A stretch of DNA of 64,000 nucleotides from Symploca sp. SIO2E9 (GCA_010692645.1 JAAHGS010000005.1:1-64000); one strand, 5' to 3'. Shown: positions 35,320 through 46,333, counted from the stretch's first letter. Notes: generated by a model not told the origin, from the sequence alone. Numbers and translations: made by a program.

Positions 35320-36792
35320 TTAGCTAGAGGAGAGGCGGCGTCTACGTAATCTTCTTCTAGGAATTATATAGTCACCTCGTCGCGTCGGTCTACGATCAAG
35401 TACTTCTAAGGCAGATTGTGTCTTTCTAAGATTTAAGGCAAGTAGCTGCTCAAAGATCTCAAGACCATCCTCACGGTATGAGTCTTGACGATGTAACTTG
35501 ATAGCAATCGTGGTTAAACTTTCTGCAATAAATGCTGTTGCCCTAGCTGGATTAGTAAGTTCCACACCAATATCAACCAGGCTCTTACAAACTTTAACCA
35601 CTATTTCGGGATTATGATCTACCAGTTCCTCTACTTCGATAATTTCGGTCAAATTATTAGCGGCTTCTAGGAGTACACCTTGGTTCTTGCAGACTGCTTC
35701 AATAATTTTCCGCATTCGGCAGTTTAACTTAAAGTTATCACGACTCCAGCGGAAGACACTGGCTACAGCCTTTTGGACAGACTCTGAAGGAGAAGCAGCA
35801 AGATTGTAGAGAATTTCAGAGGCGATCGCTTGACATCTTTGTTCAACCCATAAATGGCTTGCTGCATGAGCGAGTCCGCAGAAGATTGCTTCATTTTCCT
35901 GCTTGGTAAGATGATGACGAATTCTCTCAACTGACCATTGATCTTGATATTGGAAATACTGGATGAACAATAATTCTCCATAGGCTTGCTGAGAGAAATT
36001 GGAGTGATTAGACTTGAGTATCTCCAGCCAACCTTGTACAGTTTCTTTAGGTTCAAACCAACCGATTGCAAGTGAGATAAAGTAAAGTGTCCAGGCATAT
36101 TGAAGAACTTCTGGGCAGTTACGAATAACTTGATCAAAAAGTTCGGTTGCCTCAGTGCGATTACCATTCAAAAGCAGCGGCATCTGTGTCAGGATATCAA
36201 CCCATACTTTTGGATGAGGTTCTACAACTAATTGCGATGTAATAAATCTTGTCCAGCCTTCTAAATCTGGAGAATTTTGCTTGAGATAACCTTCAGCGAT
36301 CGCTCGCACAATATTACCTCGACCATTAGGTAGAAAATGGGAGCGTCCTGATTTAAATAGGATAGGTGATTTTAGATCAAAACGTTGATTCTGATCATTA
36401 CTATAATTCTCTAACTTTGGTTGGGTTTGCGTAGGTAGCCAAATTTCCAGAAGAGCTAAAACTCCTGTTGGAAGCCCTTGATTACCTTCAGCAACTTTTT
36501 CTAGAGCGCTGGCAGCATCATCACGAAACTTTTCTGAGGTAAAGCCGCGTTGGTGGAGATTTTCGACAAGTTGAAATAGATTACTAGAGGGGAAATCTAT
36601 GTGGAGAGAATAGACATCATGTTCTACTTGACCAAAAGTAAAAAATGCTTGCCTCAACAAATATGTACCGCAATTGACTAGCTTGTTGGCTTGTTGACAG
36701 ATAAATACCAAAATCTCTTTTTCTAATATTTGTGGTAGGAGTTTAAGAAATGGACAGTAGGTGAGTGACCTTGACCTCATTTCCAAGGTCAC
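35320..36792 (-). CDS. Truncated or chimeric ORF: TnpB-like start joined to a helical-repeat C-terminal region
   Basis: A 490-residue frame. Residues about 25-60 (LVFICQQANKLVNCGTYLLR) resemble the N-terminus of TnpB/OrfB transposon proteins (ANKLxNCGxYxxRQ). From about residue 65 on, the sequence is a helical, HEAT/TPR-like region (GLPTGVLALLEIWLP, IVRAIAEGYL, WTLYFISLAIGWF) similar to the C-terminal part of large STAND or NTPase proteins. It ends in a basic tail (PRRRLRRRRL). I see no NTPase domain. The simplest reading is an IS200/IS605 insertion that removed the front of a larger gene and left a fused frame. Expression is unknown. Confidence 0.5.
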   Translation of the reverse strand: MTLEMRSRSLTYCPFLKLLPQILEKEILVFICQQANKLVNCGTYLLRQAFFTFGQVEHDVYSLHIDFPSSNLFQLVENLHQRGFTSEKFRDDAASALEKVAEGNQGLPTGVLALLEIWLPTQTQPKLENYSNDQNQRFDLKSPILFKSGRSHFLPNGRGNIVRAIAEGYLKQNSPDLEGWTRFITSQLVVEPHPKVWVDILTQMPLLLNGNRTEATELFDQVIRNCPEVLQYAWTLYFISLAIGWFEPKETVQGWLEILKSNHSNFSQQAYGELLFIQYFQYQDQWSVERIRHHLTKQENEAIFCGLAHAASHLWVEQRCQAIASEILYNLAASPSESVQKAVASVFRWSRDNFKLNCRMRKIIEAVCKNQGVLLEAANNLTEIIEVEELVDHNPEIVVKVCKSLVDIGVELTNPARATAFIAESLTTIAIKLHRQDSYREDGLEIFEQLLALNLRKTQSALEVLDRRPTRRGDYIIPRRRLRRRRLSSS

Positions 36793-37049
36793 AGGACAAA
36801 TTACATGAAATTCACTGTTTATATGATAACTTGAGAGCTATTTGAGCTAGGACATTGATATTGTACATGCTAGTTGTCCTTAGTGAAACCCAGACTTAGA
36901 CAGTATATGAGATATACAAAAATCTCCGCAACCTTTTTGCACTTTCCACATTTCCCCCTCTCTCTTGATGGAGAATTTAATCAACGGAGTTAATCAGTTA
37001 CTCAGTTATCGGTAGACTATTCACTGTTGACTAATAGCTGTTACACTCA

Positions 37050-37415
37050 ATGGATAGTATTCACATAAATAACATTCGCTGCTACGGATACACAGGCTAT
37101 CTGCCAGAAGAGCAGGTACTGGGACAGTGGTTTGAAGTTGATTTGACCATCTGGCTGGATTTGACAGCAGCAGGGCAGAGCGATGACATTGCCAAAACCC
37201 TTGATTATCGTCAAGCTATTGAGACAGTTAAGCAGCTGATGCAAACCTCAAAATTCGCCTTAGTGGAAAAACTAGCAACTGCGATCGCTGATGCTATCCT
37301 GAAAATAGATAAAGTCGCACAAGTTCAAGTTCAGTTAAGCAAACCAGCCGCGCCCATCCCTGATTTTAGCGGCAAGATTATGATTGATATCACCCGCACT
37401 CGAGCCAGTGTGTAA
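37050..37415 (+). CDS. folB: Dihydroneopterin aldolase
   Basis: A 121-residue enzyme of folate synthesis that converts 7,8-dihydroneopterin to 6-hydroxymethyl-dihydropterin and glycolaldehyde. It has the family segments IRCYGYTGYLPEEQVLGQWF near the N-terminus, LDYRQAIETVK, LVEKLATAIADAIL and KPAAPI. Length is normal. No other folate genes are adjacent. The stop is followed by heptamer repeats and the convergent hybrid kinase. Confidence 0.92.
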   Translation: MDSIHINNIRCYGYTGYLPEEQVLGQWFEVDLTIWLDLTAAGQSDDIAKTLDYRQAIETVKQLMQTSKFALVEKLATAIADAILKIDKVAQVQVQLSKPAAPIPDFSGKIMIDITRTRASV

Positions 37416-37460
37416 GTAAAAAAAGCGTTTGCTACAAATAGTATTTAAGAAATAAATTTT

Positions 37461-37527
37461 TAAGTAATAAGTAATAAATGTTCTTGTTTTCACTTATTAC
37501 TTATTACTTATTACTTATTACTTATTA
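37461..37527. repeat. TTATTAC heptamer repeats, hairpin-forming
   Basis: AAGTAATAAGTAATAA at 37462-37477 can pair with the TTATTACTTATTACTT array at about 37493-37525. The array runs into the stop codon of the hybrid kinase (37525-37527). It is a classic cyanobacterial STRR and may serve as a bidirectional terminator between folB and the kinase. Confidence 0.85.
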
Positions 37528-40500
37528 ATCTAGTGAAGCTTTTAGTTGCCTCCAAATCTGCTCCAACTTACTCATCAAATCACGAGCATCTTCTAGATTG
37601 CCGACTGCAACCTTAGCCTTTAGTTGAATCGCAATCTCTGGCATCCCTTTAATCGCTACCGAAGCACTAGCACCTTTAATTTGGTGTGCTTTCTGGGCTA
37701 AAGTAAGTTTGTCTCGATCTACTAATGCTTGCTTGGCTTCGGCAATCATCACCTCTCCGTCCTTGATAAATCCTTGCACCATGGCAATTTGCACAGAAGG
37801 ATTACCACCAGTAATTTCCTGCAAATGAGACCAATCCACCAAGTTAGAAACACTATGCAGATCATTTCCTTCTGGGCTGCTTTCTTGCCAAGACTCCTCC
37901 GGAACCGTCGATGACCATTGCTGGAGTACCTCTCTCAATTCTTTCACCAGCACTGGTTTACTCAGGTAGTCATCCATACCAGCCGTCAAACATTTCTCCT
38001 TGTCCCCTGGCATGGTATGAGCAGTCATCCCAATCACGATTGTATGACGGTTGCCACCTTCTCGTTGCCGCAATACTGCTGTTGCCCGGTAGCCGTCCAT
38101 TACTGGCATCTGGCAATCCATTAGGACTAGATTATAGTTATTCTGTGCTAACTTCTCTAGTGCTGCCAGACCATTGGTTACCGCATCAAACTGGTAGTTC
38201 AGCAGTTGCAATTGATGCTGTACTAATTTGAGGTTGACGGGGGTATCTTCTACAATCAGAACTTTCAAGTGGCTCTGTTGTTGGGAACTTGGGTGGGATG
38301 ATTGAACCGCCACCGATGAGTCAGTTACAACTGAAGACTGCTGTGGGAGAGTCACTAACTGCTCTGATATTATCCTTTGAGCTACAGTCGAATTTAGATT
38401 TCTTAGTCCTTTGAGACTGTTCAATATTTGCTCTAACTTAGTTACTAGCTCACCAGCCCGATTGAAATTTTTGGCTTGAGCATGATGATATAGTTGAGCT
38501 GCGATTTCTGGCATTTTTTTAACTGCTACCGAAGCACTAGCCCCTTTGATTTGGTGTGCTTTCTGAGCAATAATAAGGTTATTTTTATCTGCCAGCGCTT
38601 GCTTAATCTCAGCCAGGAAAGTTTCTCCATCTGTGAGCAAGGCTCGCACCAATTCCAGCTGAAATAAAATATTTCCCTCAGAGATTGCTTGCAAGCGAGG
38701 CCAGTCTATTAGCCCTAGAGCAATAGGAGTAGTGTTTTCTGCTTTTAATTCGCTAGTTACTTGAGGATTATCCTCAGTTTCTAGAAATGACAATTTCTCT
38801 AACAAAGGTTCCAATTCCTGGAGCAGTACTGGTTTACTCAGATAATCATCCATACCAGCTTCCAGACATTTCTCTCGGTCTCCAGACTGGTTATAAGCTG
38901 TCATTCCAATCACGATTGTATGACAGTTTTGACCTTCTTGTTGTCGTAAAGTTTGGGTTGTCTGGTAGCCATCCATGACTGGCATCTGACAATCCATCAG
39001 TACGATGTCATAGTCAGACTCTGCTAATTTATCCAAGGCGAGTTGACCATTTTCCACCGTATCCACTAAATCTGGCTCTTGACCAAGTACCTCCAACTGA
39101 TGTAGCACTAGTTCTCGGTTGAAGGGGGTATCTTCCGCTACCAAAATTTTCAGTTGCTTCCGTTTTTCTTGCTTAGGAGTTGATGGTTGAATCGAAGCTT
39201 GAGAAGGCAGAAGCGTCCTTTCTCCAGGGGATTGTAAATCTTGCTCCTTTCTAGTCACTAGAAGGCTTGGGCTATCGCTATTGGGATCAATTCCTTGGGT
39301 CATCTGCCCTGGAACCTGGGCATTTCTTTGTTGAGTCACTACTGGTGGCAAAGATTCCTGGTTAGCAGTTAATTGCTTTGCTATGGCTACGGTATGATCA
39401 CTATTTATTAACCATTTAAGACTCTCCAGAATTTGCTCTAACTCAGCTAACAAATCACCAGCCTCCTCCAGATTATGACTTCGAGCCAAATCATAAAGTT
39501 TAGCTGCAACCTCTGGCATCTTTTTAACTGCTACTGAAGCACTAGCTCCTTTAAGTTGGTGAGATTTCCAAGCAATATTTACAAAGTTATGATTTGCTAG
39601 TGCAAGCTTTAGTTGGGCAAGATGGTTATCTGCTTCTGTGATAAACTTTTGCAGCAGTTTTAGTGCTACAGAGGAGTTATCACCAGTAATTGACTTGAGT
39701 TGAGACCAATTAACTATGTTTAATCTAGAATAGATGTTGATTTCCCCTTTAGGCTGCCTAATTTCTGCTGGGTATTCCTTCTGGAGTGTAGATGACCATC
39801 GCTGTAGTACTGGCTTCAATTTTTTGAGTAATACAGGTTTACTCAGGTAGTCATCCATGCCAGCTTCTAGACATTTCTCCCTGTCTCCAGTCATCGCATA
39901 AGCAGTCATACCAATTACCACTGTATGACGCTGTGTACCTTCTCGTTGCCGCAAAGTTTGTGTTGCTTGATAGCCGTCTATGACTGGCATCTGGCAATCC
40001 ATCAGGACAATGTCATAGTCTGATTCTGCTAATTTATCCAAGGCAACTTTACCATTTTGGGCCGTCTCCACTAAATTCAACTTTTGACCCAGTACCTTCA
40101 ACTGATGCAAGACTAAATCTCGGTTGATGGGGGTATCTTCCACTACCAAAATTTTCAGCTGCTTCTGTTTATTTTGGTCAAGGGGTGTTAGTTGAGGCTG
40201 GGAAGAAAAAATTGAAGAGGGTTGTTGAGAAGAAAGTACCTTGAGCAGTGAGCTTAGCAGTTGAGATTCCTTAACTGGCTTAATTAAATAATCAGAAAAT
40301 CCGCTCCTAAGCAGTGGTTCATTAATATCACTGGCATGGAGAGAACTCATCATAATTAACTTTGTACTATTCCAATCTGGTTCCTCTAGAATCAGTCGCC
40401 CTAGGGTTGATCCATCCATTCTAGGCATTTTCATATCCACTAGAGCAATATCGTAGGGTTTACCAGCTTCAAAGGCTGCTTTCATGGCATTGAGGGCGAC

Positions 40501-43020
40501 TATACCACTAGCAGCTTCATCCACTTCCATACCTCTAGCAGTTAACTGATGCTGTACTATTTGACGATTGACGGGACGATCATCAATAACCAATACCTTC
40601 TTGCCAGTGAGAATTTCAGGGGAAGCAGAAGATTTGGTGGCAAATTGATTTCTGGCTTCTTGTTGAGAATCGGCAACTACCTGGTTCAGTTTAGCTGTGA
40701 ACCAGAAGGTAGAACCCACTCCCAACTCACTTTCTAAACCAATTTTACCTCCCATTATTTTCACCAGTTGCTTAGATATCGCTAAACCTAAACCAGTGCC
40801 AGTGTATTTTCGGGTAGAGGAATTGTCTAGTTGTGAAAAAGATTCAAACAGCTTTTTTTGATCCTCTATAGAAATGCCAATACCACTATCTTTGACAGCA
40901 AAGTGCAATTCTATTAGTTGTCCACTTTCAGACTGCTCAGAGGAAACTTTATCCCCATTTACTGCCTCGATTTCATCTCCCACTTGTTCAAACTCAGACA
41001 CCAGGATGAGAACCTCTCCTTCGTTAGTGAATTTGATAGCATTGCCCACTAGATTGGTAAGGATCTGCCGCAGACGTACCTCATCTCCGAGTAGTAATCG
41101 TGGCACCTTATTATCGATTAACAGAGCTAATTCTAAATTCTTTTCAGCAGCTTGGGTAGAACAGAGGTCTAAAACTTCTTCTAAGCAAAGGTTCAAGTCA
41201 AATTCATCGAGCTTGAGTCGCATTTCTCCAGCTTCAAGTTTGGAGAAGTCGAGAATATCATTGATTACCTCCAGCAAATGCTCACCACTCACTTGCAGCG
41301 TCTGTACAAACTTGAGTTGTTGAGCAGTAAGATTAGTACTCAAAAGTAATTCACTCATACCCAATACCCCATTCATGGGAGTACGGATTTCATGACTCAT
41401 ATTTGCCAAAAATCTAGCTTTAGCCTGCGCCGCCTCTAGAGCAGACTCTCGCGCTTTCACTAATTTATTTTCGTAGTTTTTGCGTTCAGTAATATCACGA
41501 TTGACCCCCATAGTGATTGATATTTGACCAGTCTCATCATCTAGAGGTACAAATGTGGTTTCGCAAACTCCAGTGCTACCATCTTTACGAATAAATTGAA
41601 TTTCTCTAGTCCAGCGTTGATCACGAAACAAGCCTTCTAACATCTCCTCAGTTAGCTTAGTTGCTTGTTCTGGCTGGTAAACAATTCCACTAGTTTTACC
41701 CAACACCTCAGCTTTATGATAACCGAATATACTCTCAGCAGCTGGGTTCCAATCAACGATTTCACCATTGAGGTTTGTGAGGATAACTCCATCATTAATT
41801 GTCTCAAACATTAAGGCCTGTCTTTGCAATGCAACCTCTGCCTCTTTACGCGCCGAGATATCCTGGATTAGACAAGCAATTCCCTCAATATTACCAGCTA
41901 CATTTTCTATGGCAGAGGCAGCAATAGAAACGGGGATAGGTCTACCATTTTTGTTCAATAGAATAGTTTCTACTCTTCCCAGCAAAGTATTACTTCCTAG
42001 GGAATGACTTCCTAAATTTTGCAGAAATTTTTCTTCGTTCAAGAGTAAAGATAAATGCTTGTTGACCAACTCATCGATTTGATATCCTGAAATATAAACA
42101 GTTGCCTGATTACAGCTCCGAATCAGGAATTCTTGATTGATGATAATCAGAGCATCACTCAGAGAAGCGAATATATTATTGAGATAGGTTCTAGAAACAG
42201 TAGTTTCTTCCAACTGTCCACCCATACGATTAAAAGCATCAGCTAAAATACTCAATTCGTCCCTAGTATTTATAGCTACTTTAGTATTAAATTGTCCTTC
42301 CCCAATCTTAATGGCTGCATTCTTAAGAGTGAGAATTGGTTTGGTTATCTTTTCTGCTAATATCAAGCCCAAGCTTATTGATATTGCTGTTACTAGTAAG
42401 ACTATGATTGTGTTTAAAAATACAGCCATGGTTGCAGCATTACTAGCGTCTTTTCTTGCCGAAGTCAATAATTTTGAGTTTTCATATATTGCTTGGTCAA
42501 TTATTTCTACAAATTCTTCTTCTGCTTCCTCAAACTTTTGGCGGTATTTGAGCACTTCATCAGCTTTGTTATCCTCAACTTTAATCTCGATAAGTTTAAG
42601 ACCAAATTGGTATAACTGCAAACTATATTTTTCAAATTTTTGATAGTAAACAAGGGAAGTTTCTGAATCTTTATACAATGCCTTTAGCTGTTCTAAAGCT
42701 GTCTCCAAATCTTCTATAGCTTCCTTGAATTCTTCTTCCTCTTCTCCCTGGTCTTCCTCTAGATCTAATTCAAGTTCTACTCCCTCTTGAAGACGATCCG
42801 ATTCGGATTTAATTAGAGCATTACTATAGGCTTCACTCATTGCTCTAAAGGAAGCGGATTTAAGTTTGTCTAATAATAACAATTCAGGGGATTGCTTTTC
42901 AGCGATATTCTCGAACTGTTGATTAACACTTTTTTGTGCTTGAATGTTAATAAATCCTAAAGCTACCACCAGGGAAGCAATTCCCAGAAAACCTGAAATG
43001 AACTTAGTTTTTATGTTCAT
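37525..43020 (-). CDS. Hybrid histidine kinase with three REC-Hpt modules
   Basis: A 1831-residue sensor kinase. Order: membrane helix (about 8-28), extracytoplasmic helical sensor (30-195) with a Glu-rich stretch, second membrane helix (197-220), HAMP (220-270), two PAS domains (275-395, 400-520), HisKA with the phospho-histidine in [10 protein letters not shown] (about 543), HATPase (650-775), REC1 (805-925), REC2 (950-1070), Hpt1 (about 1105-1200, SHQLKGASA), REC3 (1285-1405), Hpt2 (1440-1530, AHQIKGASA), REC4 (1580-1700) and Hpt3 (1735-1830, AHQIKGASA). The REC domains keep the aspartate in DCQMPVxDGY or DMKMPRMDG. The repeated REC-Hpt units share high identity and probably arose by duplication. 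The signal and output are unknown. It stands alone and is convergent with folB. Confidence 0.95.
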   Translation of the reverse strand: MNIKTKFISGFLGIASLVVALGFINIQAQKSVNQQFENIAEKQSPELLLLDKLKSASFRAMSEAYSNALIKSESDRLQEGVELELDLEEDQGEEEEEFKEAIEDLETALEQLKALYKDSETSLVYYQKFEKYSLQLYQFGLKLIEIKVEDNKADEVLKYRQKFEEAEEEFVEIIDQAIYENSKLLTSARKDASNAATMAVFLNTIIVLLVTAISISLGLILAEKITKPILTLKNAAIKIGEGQFNTKVAINTRDELSILADAFNRMGGQLEETTVSRTYLNNIFASLSDALIIINQEFLIRSCNQATVYISGYQIDELVNKHLSLLLNEEKFLQNLGSHSLGSNTLLGRVETILLNKNGRPIPVSIAASAIENVAGNIEGIACLIQDISARKEAEVALQRQALMFETINDGVILTNLNGEIVDWNPAAESIFGYHKAEVLGKTSGIVYQPEQATKLTEEMLEGLFRDQRWTREIQFIRKDGSTGVCETTFVPLDDETGQISITMGVNRDITERKNYENKLVKARESALEAAQAKARFLANMSHEIRTPMNGVLGMSELLLSTNLTAQQLKFVQTLQVSGEHLLEVINDILDFSKLEAGEMRLKLDEFDLNLCLEEVLDLCSTQAAEKNLELALLIDNKVPRLLLGDEVRLRQILTNLVGNAIKFTNEGEVLILVSEFEQVGDEIEAVNGDKVSSEQSESGQLIELHFAVKDSGIGISIEDQKKLFESFSQLDNSSTRKYTGTGLGLAISKQLVKIMGGKIGLESELGVGSTFWFTAKLNQVVADSQQEARNQFATKSSASPEILTGKKVLVIDDRPVNRQIVQHQLTARGMEVDEAASGIVALNAMKAAFEAGKPYDIALVDMKMPRMDGSTLGRLILEEPDWNSTKLIMMSSLHASDINEPLLRSGFSDYLIKPVKESQLLSSLLKVLSSQQPSSIFSSQPQLTPLDQNKQKQLKILVVEDTPINRDLVLHQLKVLGQKLNLVETAQNGKVALDKLAESDYDIVLMDCQMPVIDGYQATQTLRQREGTQRHTVVIGMTAYAMTGDREKCLEAGMDDYLSKPVLLKKLKPVLQRWSSTLQKEYPAEIRQPKGEINIYSRLNIVNWSQLKSITGDNSSVALKLLQKFITEADNHLAQLKLALANHNFVNIAWKSHQLKGASASVAVKKMPEVAAKLYDLARSHNLEEAGDLLAELEQILESLKWLINSDHTVAIAKQLTANQESLPPVVTQQRNAQVPGQMTQGIDPNSDSPSLLVTRKEQDLQSPGERTLLPSQASIQPSTPKQEKRKQLKILVAEDTPFNRELVLHQLEVLGQEPDLVDTVENGQLALDKLAESDYDIVLMDCQMPVMDGYQTTQTLRQQEGQNCHTIVIGMTAYNQSGDREKCLEAGMDDYLSKPVLLQELEPLLEKLSFLETEDNPQVTSELKAENTTPIALGLIDWPRLQAISEGNILFQLELVRALLTDGETFLAEIKQALADKNNLIIAQKAHQIKGASASVAVKKMPEIAAQLYHHAQAKNFNRAGELVTKLEQILNSLKGLRNLNSTVAQRIISEQLVTLPQQSSVVTDSSVAVQSSHPSSQQQSHLKVLIVEDTPVNLKLVQHQLQLLNYQFDAVTNGLAALEKLAQNNYNLVLMDCQMPVMDGYRATAVLRQREGGNRHTIVIGMTAHTMPGDKEKCLTAGMDDYLSKPVLVKELREVLQQWSSTVPEESWQESSPEGNDLHSVSNLVDWSHLQEITGGNPSVQIAMVQGFIKDGEVMIAEAKQALVDRDKLTLAQKAHQIKGASASVAIKGMPEIAIQLKAKVAVGNLEDARDLMSKLEQIWRQLKASLD

Positions 43021-43045
43021 AAATTTATCTCACTTTAGTGCTGTA

Positions 43046-43209
43046 TATAGCAAGTATCATACTCATGAGGTACAAATTATTGGGTTTTAGGGAGCAGGGA
43101 GCAGGGAGCAGGGAGCAGGGAGCAGAGAGCAGGGAGCAGGGAAGAGGGAAGTCGGAAGTCGGAAGTGGCAAAAAATCCTGTGTAACTCATAGCTATGAGA
43201 AACGCTATA
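43046..43209. mobile_element. Family B mini-element, copy C
   Basis: Starts TATAGCAAGTATCATACTCATGAG and ends CTCATAGCTATGAGAAACGCTATA. The interior is an array of GGGAGCA heptamers (43089-43140) and GGAAGTC units. Same end and interior type as 11251-11357 and 14410-14525. This is the longest copy because the tandem array is expanded. Confidence 0.5.
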
Positions 43210-43364
43210 TTTTAGTTCTTAGGTAAAAAATTAGATGATTTTAGGTTTCATTGAGACCGATTATAGTACCTAAAAACTAAACCAGCAGAAAACTTGTCAT
43301 TCTACTGAGTTTATGATCATAGATCTGGATGATTTTGGCTGCAGACCCCTGATATTCCCTTTGA

Positions 43365-43384
43365 TAAGTAGTCGGAAATAAATT
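43365..43384 (+). repeat. Dispersed motif TAAGTAGTCGGAAATAAAT
   Basis: Variant of the motif seen at 20400-20420 (reverse), 46334-46356 and 50881-50903. It lies about 220 bp before the porin relic. Confidence 0.4.
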
Positions 43385-43600
43385 TCCTTTGTCAGCGACA
43401 AAATAACTGAAAACTAACTGGACTAGTTTGAGGGTTATTACCTGAGATTTCTAACATACATATCGCTGAGCGTCAAGTCAAAAATAATGATCATGATCAC
43501 ATTCACCTGTGACCTGACAGGTCAGAATTTAGTTGTACCTATTAGCAATTATTAAAGCTATTAGCTATCAGTAGCTTAATTTTTTGTGTGAGGATTAAAC

Positions 43601-44660
43601 ATGTTGAAAACTTACTGGAATAGTGCGGTCATTAGCTCAGTACTATTCGCTGGAACTGTAGTTGTTTGTACTAGGGCAATTGGTAAAGAAACTCCAGTAT
43701 TAACAGAACTAACTCAACAACCGAAATTAGAAGTATTGGCAGCTGAAAATAAAGCTGATCAAAATCAAATGGATGGACTACTAGTAGCAATGGAACCAAC
43801 AGAGAACTCAACTGAGTCAGAAGTTGTTAATACCAGGGAACAACTCCGGCAATACAGTCAGGAAAACTCAGTCAATTCTCTTCAACAGGTTACTAGTGTC
43901 TCTCAACTACAAGATGTTTCTCCTGGTGACTGGGCCTTTGAAGCTTTGCGATCGCTAGTGGAACGCTACGGTTGTATTGCTGGATTTCCTGATCGTACTT
44001 TTCGCGGTAACCAAGCACTTACCAGATTTGAATTTGCCGCCGGTTTAAATGCTTGTTTGCAACAGGTTGAGCGTCTAATTGCTGTGACTGTTCAATGGTG
44101 CTTTTGCTGCCTTGGCACAGTTGAATATTGAGCCTAGTGATAACATTGGTATTGGTTTAACCTATGTGCGCTCTTTCTTTCCTGGGGATGAAGTTGCTGT
44201 CTCTGGGGAAACTGGTAGTGAACTAGCCAATGAACCTTTTGGTGAAATTGCCACATCTGCTGACCATTTTGGCATAGAAACCAGCTTTCGTATTAGTCCC
44301 TCTGTTACCATTTCTGGTTGGGCAGGTGTAACTCTTGCTCATGCTGAAGATAGCGGTGTCGGTGTTAATGAAGGAGATGATGCGACGATTCTAAACTGGG
44401 CGGTGACTTTCGCTTTTCCAGATTTAGGTTCTGAAGGTTCTTTAGGTGGGATTATCGTAGGACAACCACCAAGAGTGCTGGATAATGATGGTGGTTCTGA
44501 AGATGGTGAGGCAGCTTGGCACATTGAAGCTCAATATCGTTACCAACTCAACGACAACATTGCTATTAATCCAGGCTTGCTGATGATTCTCAATCCTGAG
44601 CACGACGATGACAACGATACTATTTTTGTGGGAACTATTCGCACTATCTTTGAATTCTGA
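43601..44660 (+). pseudogene. SLH-domain porin gene with internal deletion and frameshift
   Basis: The first frame (43601-44131) encodes a signal peptide and one SLH domain (VSQLQDVSPGDWAFEALRSL and GFPDRTFRGNQALTRFEFAA), the N-terminus of a cyanobacterial OprB-like porin, then breaks into VTVQWCFCCLGTVEY. The second frame (44112-44660) encodes the porin C-terminus: GAFAALAQLNIEPSDN-like entry, beta strands and the final aromatic IRTIFEF. Together they are about 350 residues, against about 520-600 for the family; the coiled coil and most early barrel strands are missing. The junction lies near 44085-44100. Neither piece can form a full barrel. Confidence 0.85.
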
Positions 44661-44711
44661 GGAGTCTCCAAATCAGAAGTTAGGAGGTTTCTAGCTGTCT
44701 AGTTACTCCTT

Positions 44712-44950
44712 TACATAGGGTTTGCTGAATAAGTCTGGTGGTAAGGAGAGGGAGCTCTTAGCAGGGAGCAGGGAGTAGGGAAAAGCCGATAGTTCTAAGC
44801 TTGATTATCCATGATCAGCTCCGAGATTTTCCTATTAAGTGCAAGGATTTTGAGCCATTGGATGCTATAACAAAGCACTTGAAAGGGTCAAAAAAGGCTC
44901 AAAACCATTGTTTGGTATGCATTCTATATTAATTTAGCAAGCCCTACATA
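44712..44950. mobile_element. 227-bp mini-element with 6-bp target duplication
   Basis: The element is 44718-44944, with ends GGGTTTGCTGAATAA and TTAATTTAGCAAGCCC (about 13 matching positions). It is flanked by a perfect direct repeat TACATA at 44712-44717 and 44945-44950. Inside are a GGGAGCAGGGAGT tandem repeat and a pair TTTTGAGCC / GGCTCAAAA. The duplication size would fit an IS1634- or IS4-related transposase, but none is here. Its right end forms part of the stop codon of the next gene. Confidence 0.75.
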
Positions 44951-45696
44951 AAAGGGGTTTTTAAACCGGATTTTTTATCAGCAATCAGGAGAGGAAAAGT
45001 CTGCACCAAAGTTGTTTTCAACGAGGCATTATAAGTTGCTTGATACATATCTATCAGCACAACTACATGGCGTTGATTTGGTGATAAACGAACTTCTTTG
45101 ATGGCATATTTCCTTACGGTATCGCGGTATTGATCTAGTTTGCCTAAGGTTAGTTTACGGTAATTGTAATTAATTACCAGCTGCATAGAAGCACGGTCTA
45201 TATCAGAGGTGCCTCCTGATAAAATTGAAGGAATATATTTTTGTTCCAGACGAATTTCTATAGGTTCTGTTTGGTGATTAATAAAAAATTTAAACTGCTC
45301 AATACCATCTGGATCAACTGAACGGGCAATCATAGGTAATCTTATACCTATTTTCAGTTGATTGAGTCTCAACTCCCGTATGATTTTGATAGTTTTTTTA
45401 ATTAAGTCATCCTCTGCATTTTTATTAGTTAAGTTTGAAGATGAGTTGTCATAGTCAGTTTCTAGACAACCATTCCTCACACAGGAATTAGTTTCTAAAT
45501 TAATAATTTGGATTTTGGCAGTAGGAACTTGAGTAAGAGGATTGCGAGCACTCTCCAAATAAATATAGTGACTGCTATCTACCGAGAAACCAGCTAGTCT
45601 GCTAGTTGACTGTATTATGCTTGCCAATCCCTGTAAGTTAAAACAAACCAGAGCGCTAGCGGTGAACAAGAGTGAAAATAGAGAAAGATGTTTCAT
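44944..45696 (-). CDS. Secreted protein, possibly DUF2259-like
   Basis: A 250-residue protein with a signal peptide (MKHLSLFSLLFTASALVCFN). The mature part begins with LAGFSVDSSHYIYLESARNP, a pattern seen in the DUF2259 predicted secreted family (AGFSxDGxYxxxE). It has two cysteines (CVRNGC) and a beta-rich C-terminal half (EVRLSPNQRHVVVLIDMYQ). The role is unknown. The stop codon (44944-44946) is formed by the last base of a mini-element plus its target duplication, so the natural C-terminus may have been a little longer. Confidence 0.65.
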   Translation of the reverse strand: MKHLSLFSLLFTASALVCFNLQGLASIIQSTSRLAGFSVDSSHYIYLESARNPLTQVPTAKIQIINLETNSCVRNGCLETDYDNSSSNLTNKNAEDDLIKKTIKIIRELRLNQLKIGIRLPMIARSVDPDGIEQFKFFINHQTEPIEIRLEQKYIPSILSGGTSDIDRASMQLVINYNYRKLTLGKLDQYRDTVRKYAIKEVRLSPNQRHVVVLIDMYQATYNASLKTTLVQTFPLLIADKKSGLKTPFM

Positions 45697-45798
45697 CGGT
45701 TTTGATATTATTGATTTGTTGATTGTTCATTGTTCATTGTTATAGAAATATTAGCTATATTTGCGCAGCATGCGCGTGCCATGAACTATGAACCTTAT

Positions 45799-46257
45799 TT
45801 ATTTACATTTGCTTCTAATAATCCAATAGCTAATCGATAATGACAAAATAGCAACTCCCAGGCCAATCACCTCCAATCCTGAGGTTTTGTCGATATCGAG
45901 AATAATAATTTTACGAGCAACAGCAATAAGAGAGGTAACAATAACTAACTCTACTTGAACGACGTGTCTTTTGAGGTATGCGCTAATGTTTTCTAAAATT
46001 TCTAAGGCAATCAGAACATTAAGAAACAGACCAAAGGTTTTAAATAAAGTTGTTTTAAATACACCTTTTGTTTCTGAGCTTAATAGCTCTCGAAGAATAA
46101 AATAAGTTAGATCAAAAACTGCAAACAAAATGACGACTACCATCAATAAAGATAGTATTTTGGACACGATAACTTCGATGTCTTCAAGTAATGCTAAAAA
46201 ATTCTCATCTTTACTAGTTTTTTTCAAGTGCTGGGATAGTTTTTTTAACCAGTTCAT
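45799..46257 (-). CDS. PsiE-family membrane protein
   Basis: A 152-residue protein with four hydrophobic helices. The centre (ALEILENISAYLKRHVVQVELVI then ALIAVARKIIILD-like) is the signature of the PsiE (phosphate-starvation-inducible) family. Function in phosphate stress is inferred from expression in other bacteria, not proven biochemically. It lies about 100 bp upstream of the DUF2259-like gene on the same strand. Confidence 0.8.
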   Translation of the reverse strand: MNWLKKLSQHLKKTSKDENFLALLEDIEVIVSKILSLLMVVVILFAVFDLTYFILRELLSSETKGVFKTTLFKTFGLFLNVLIALEILENISAYLKRHVVQVELVIVTSLIAVARKIIILDIDKTSGLEVIGLGVAILSLSISYWIIRSKCK

Positions 46258-46333
46258 GGAAAAATGCTTAAAATAAGGGCAAGCGTAGCTCAGATTTTAT
46301 CAAAAAAAGCACCAACTAGGAATTATCAAACCA

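Larger units (their letters stand above)
43021..43600. other. Gene-free region with repeats between hybrid kinase and porin relic
   Basis: 580 bp without a gene. It holds Family B copy C (43046-43209), the motif TAAGTAGTCGGAAATAAAT at 43365-43384, and the palindrome ATGATCATGATCA near 43488. The porin promoter should lie in the last 200 bp. Confidence 0.55.

Noticed and set aside
36793-37049. Missing front part of the chimeric ORF
   Set aside because: This stretch has stops in all frames on the minus strand and no recognisable NTPase or TnpB sequence, so the rest of the gene is not here.
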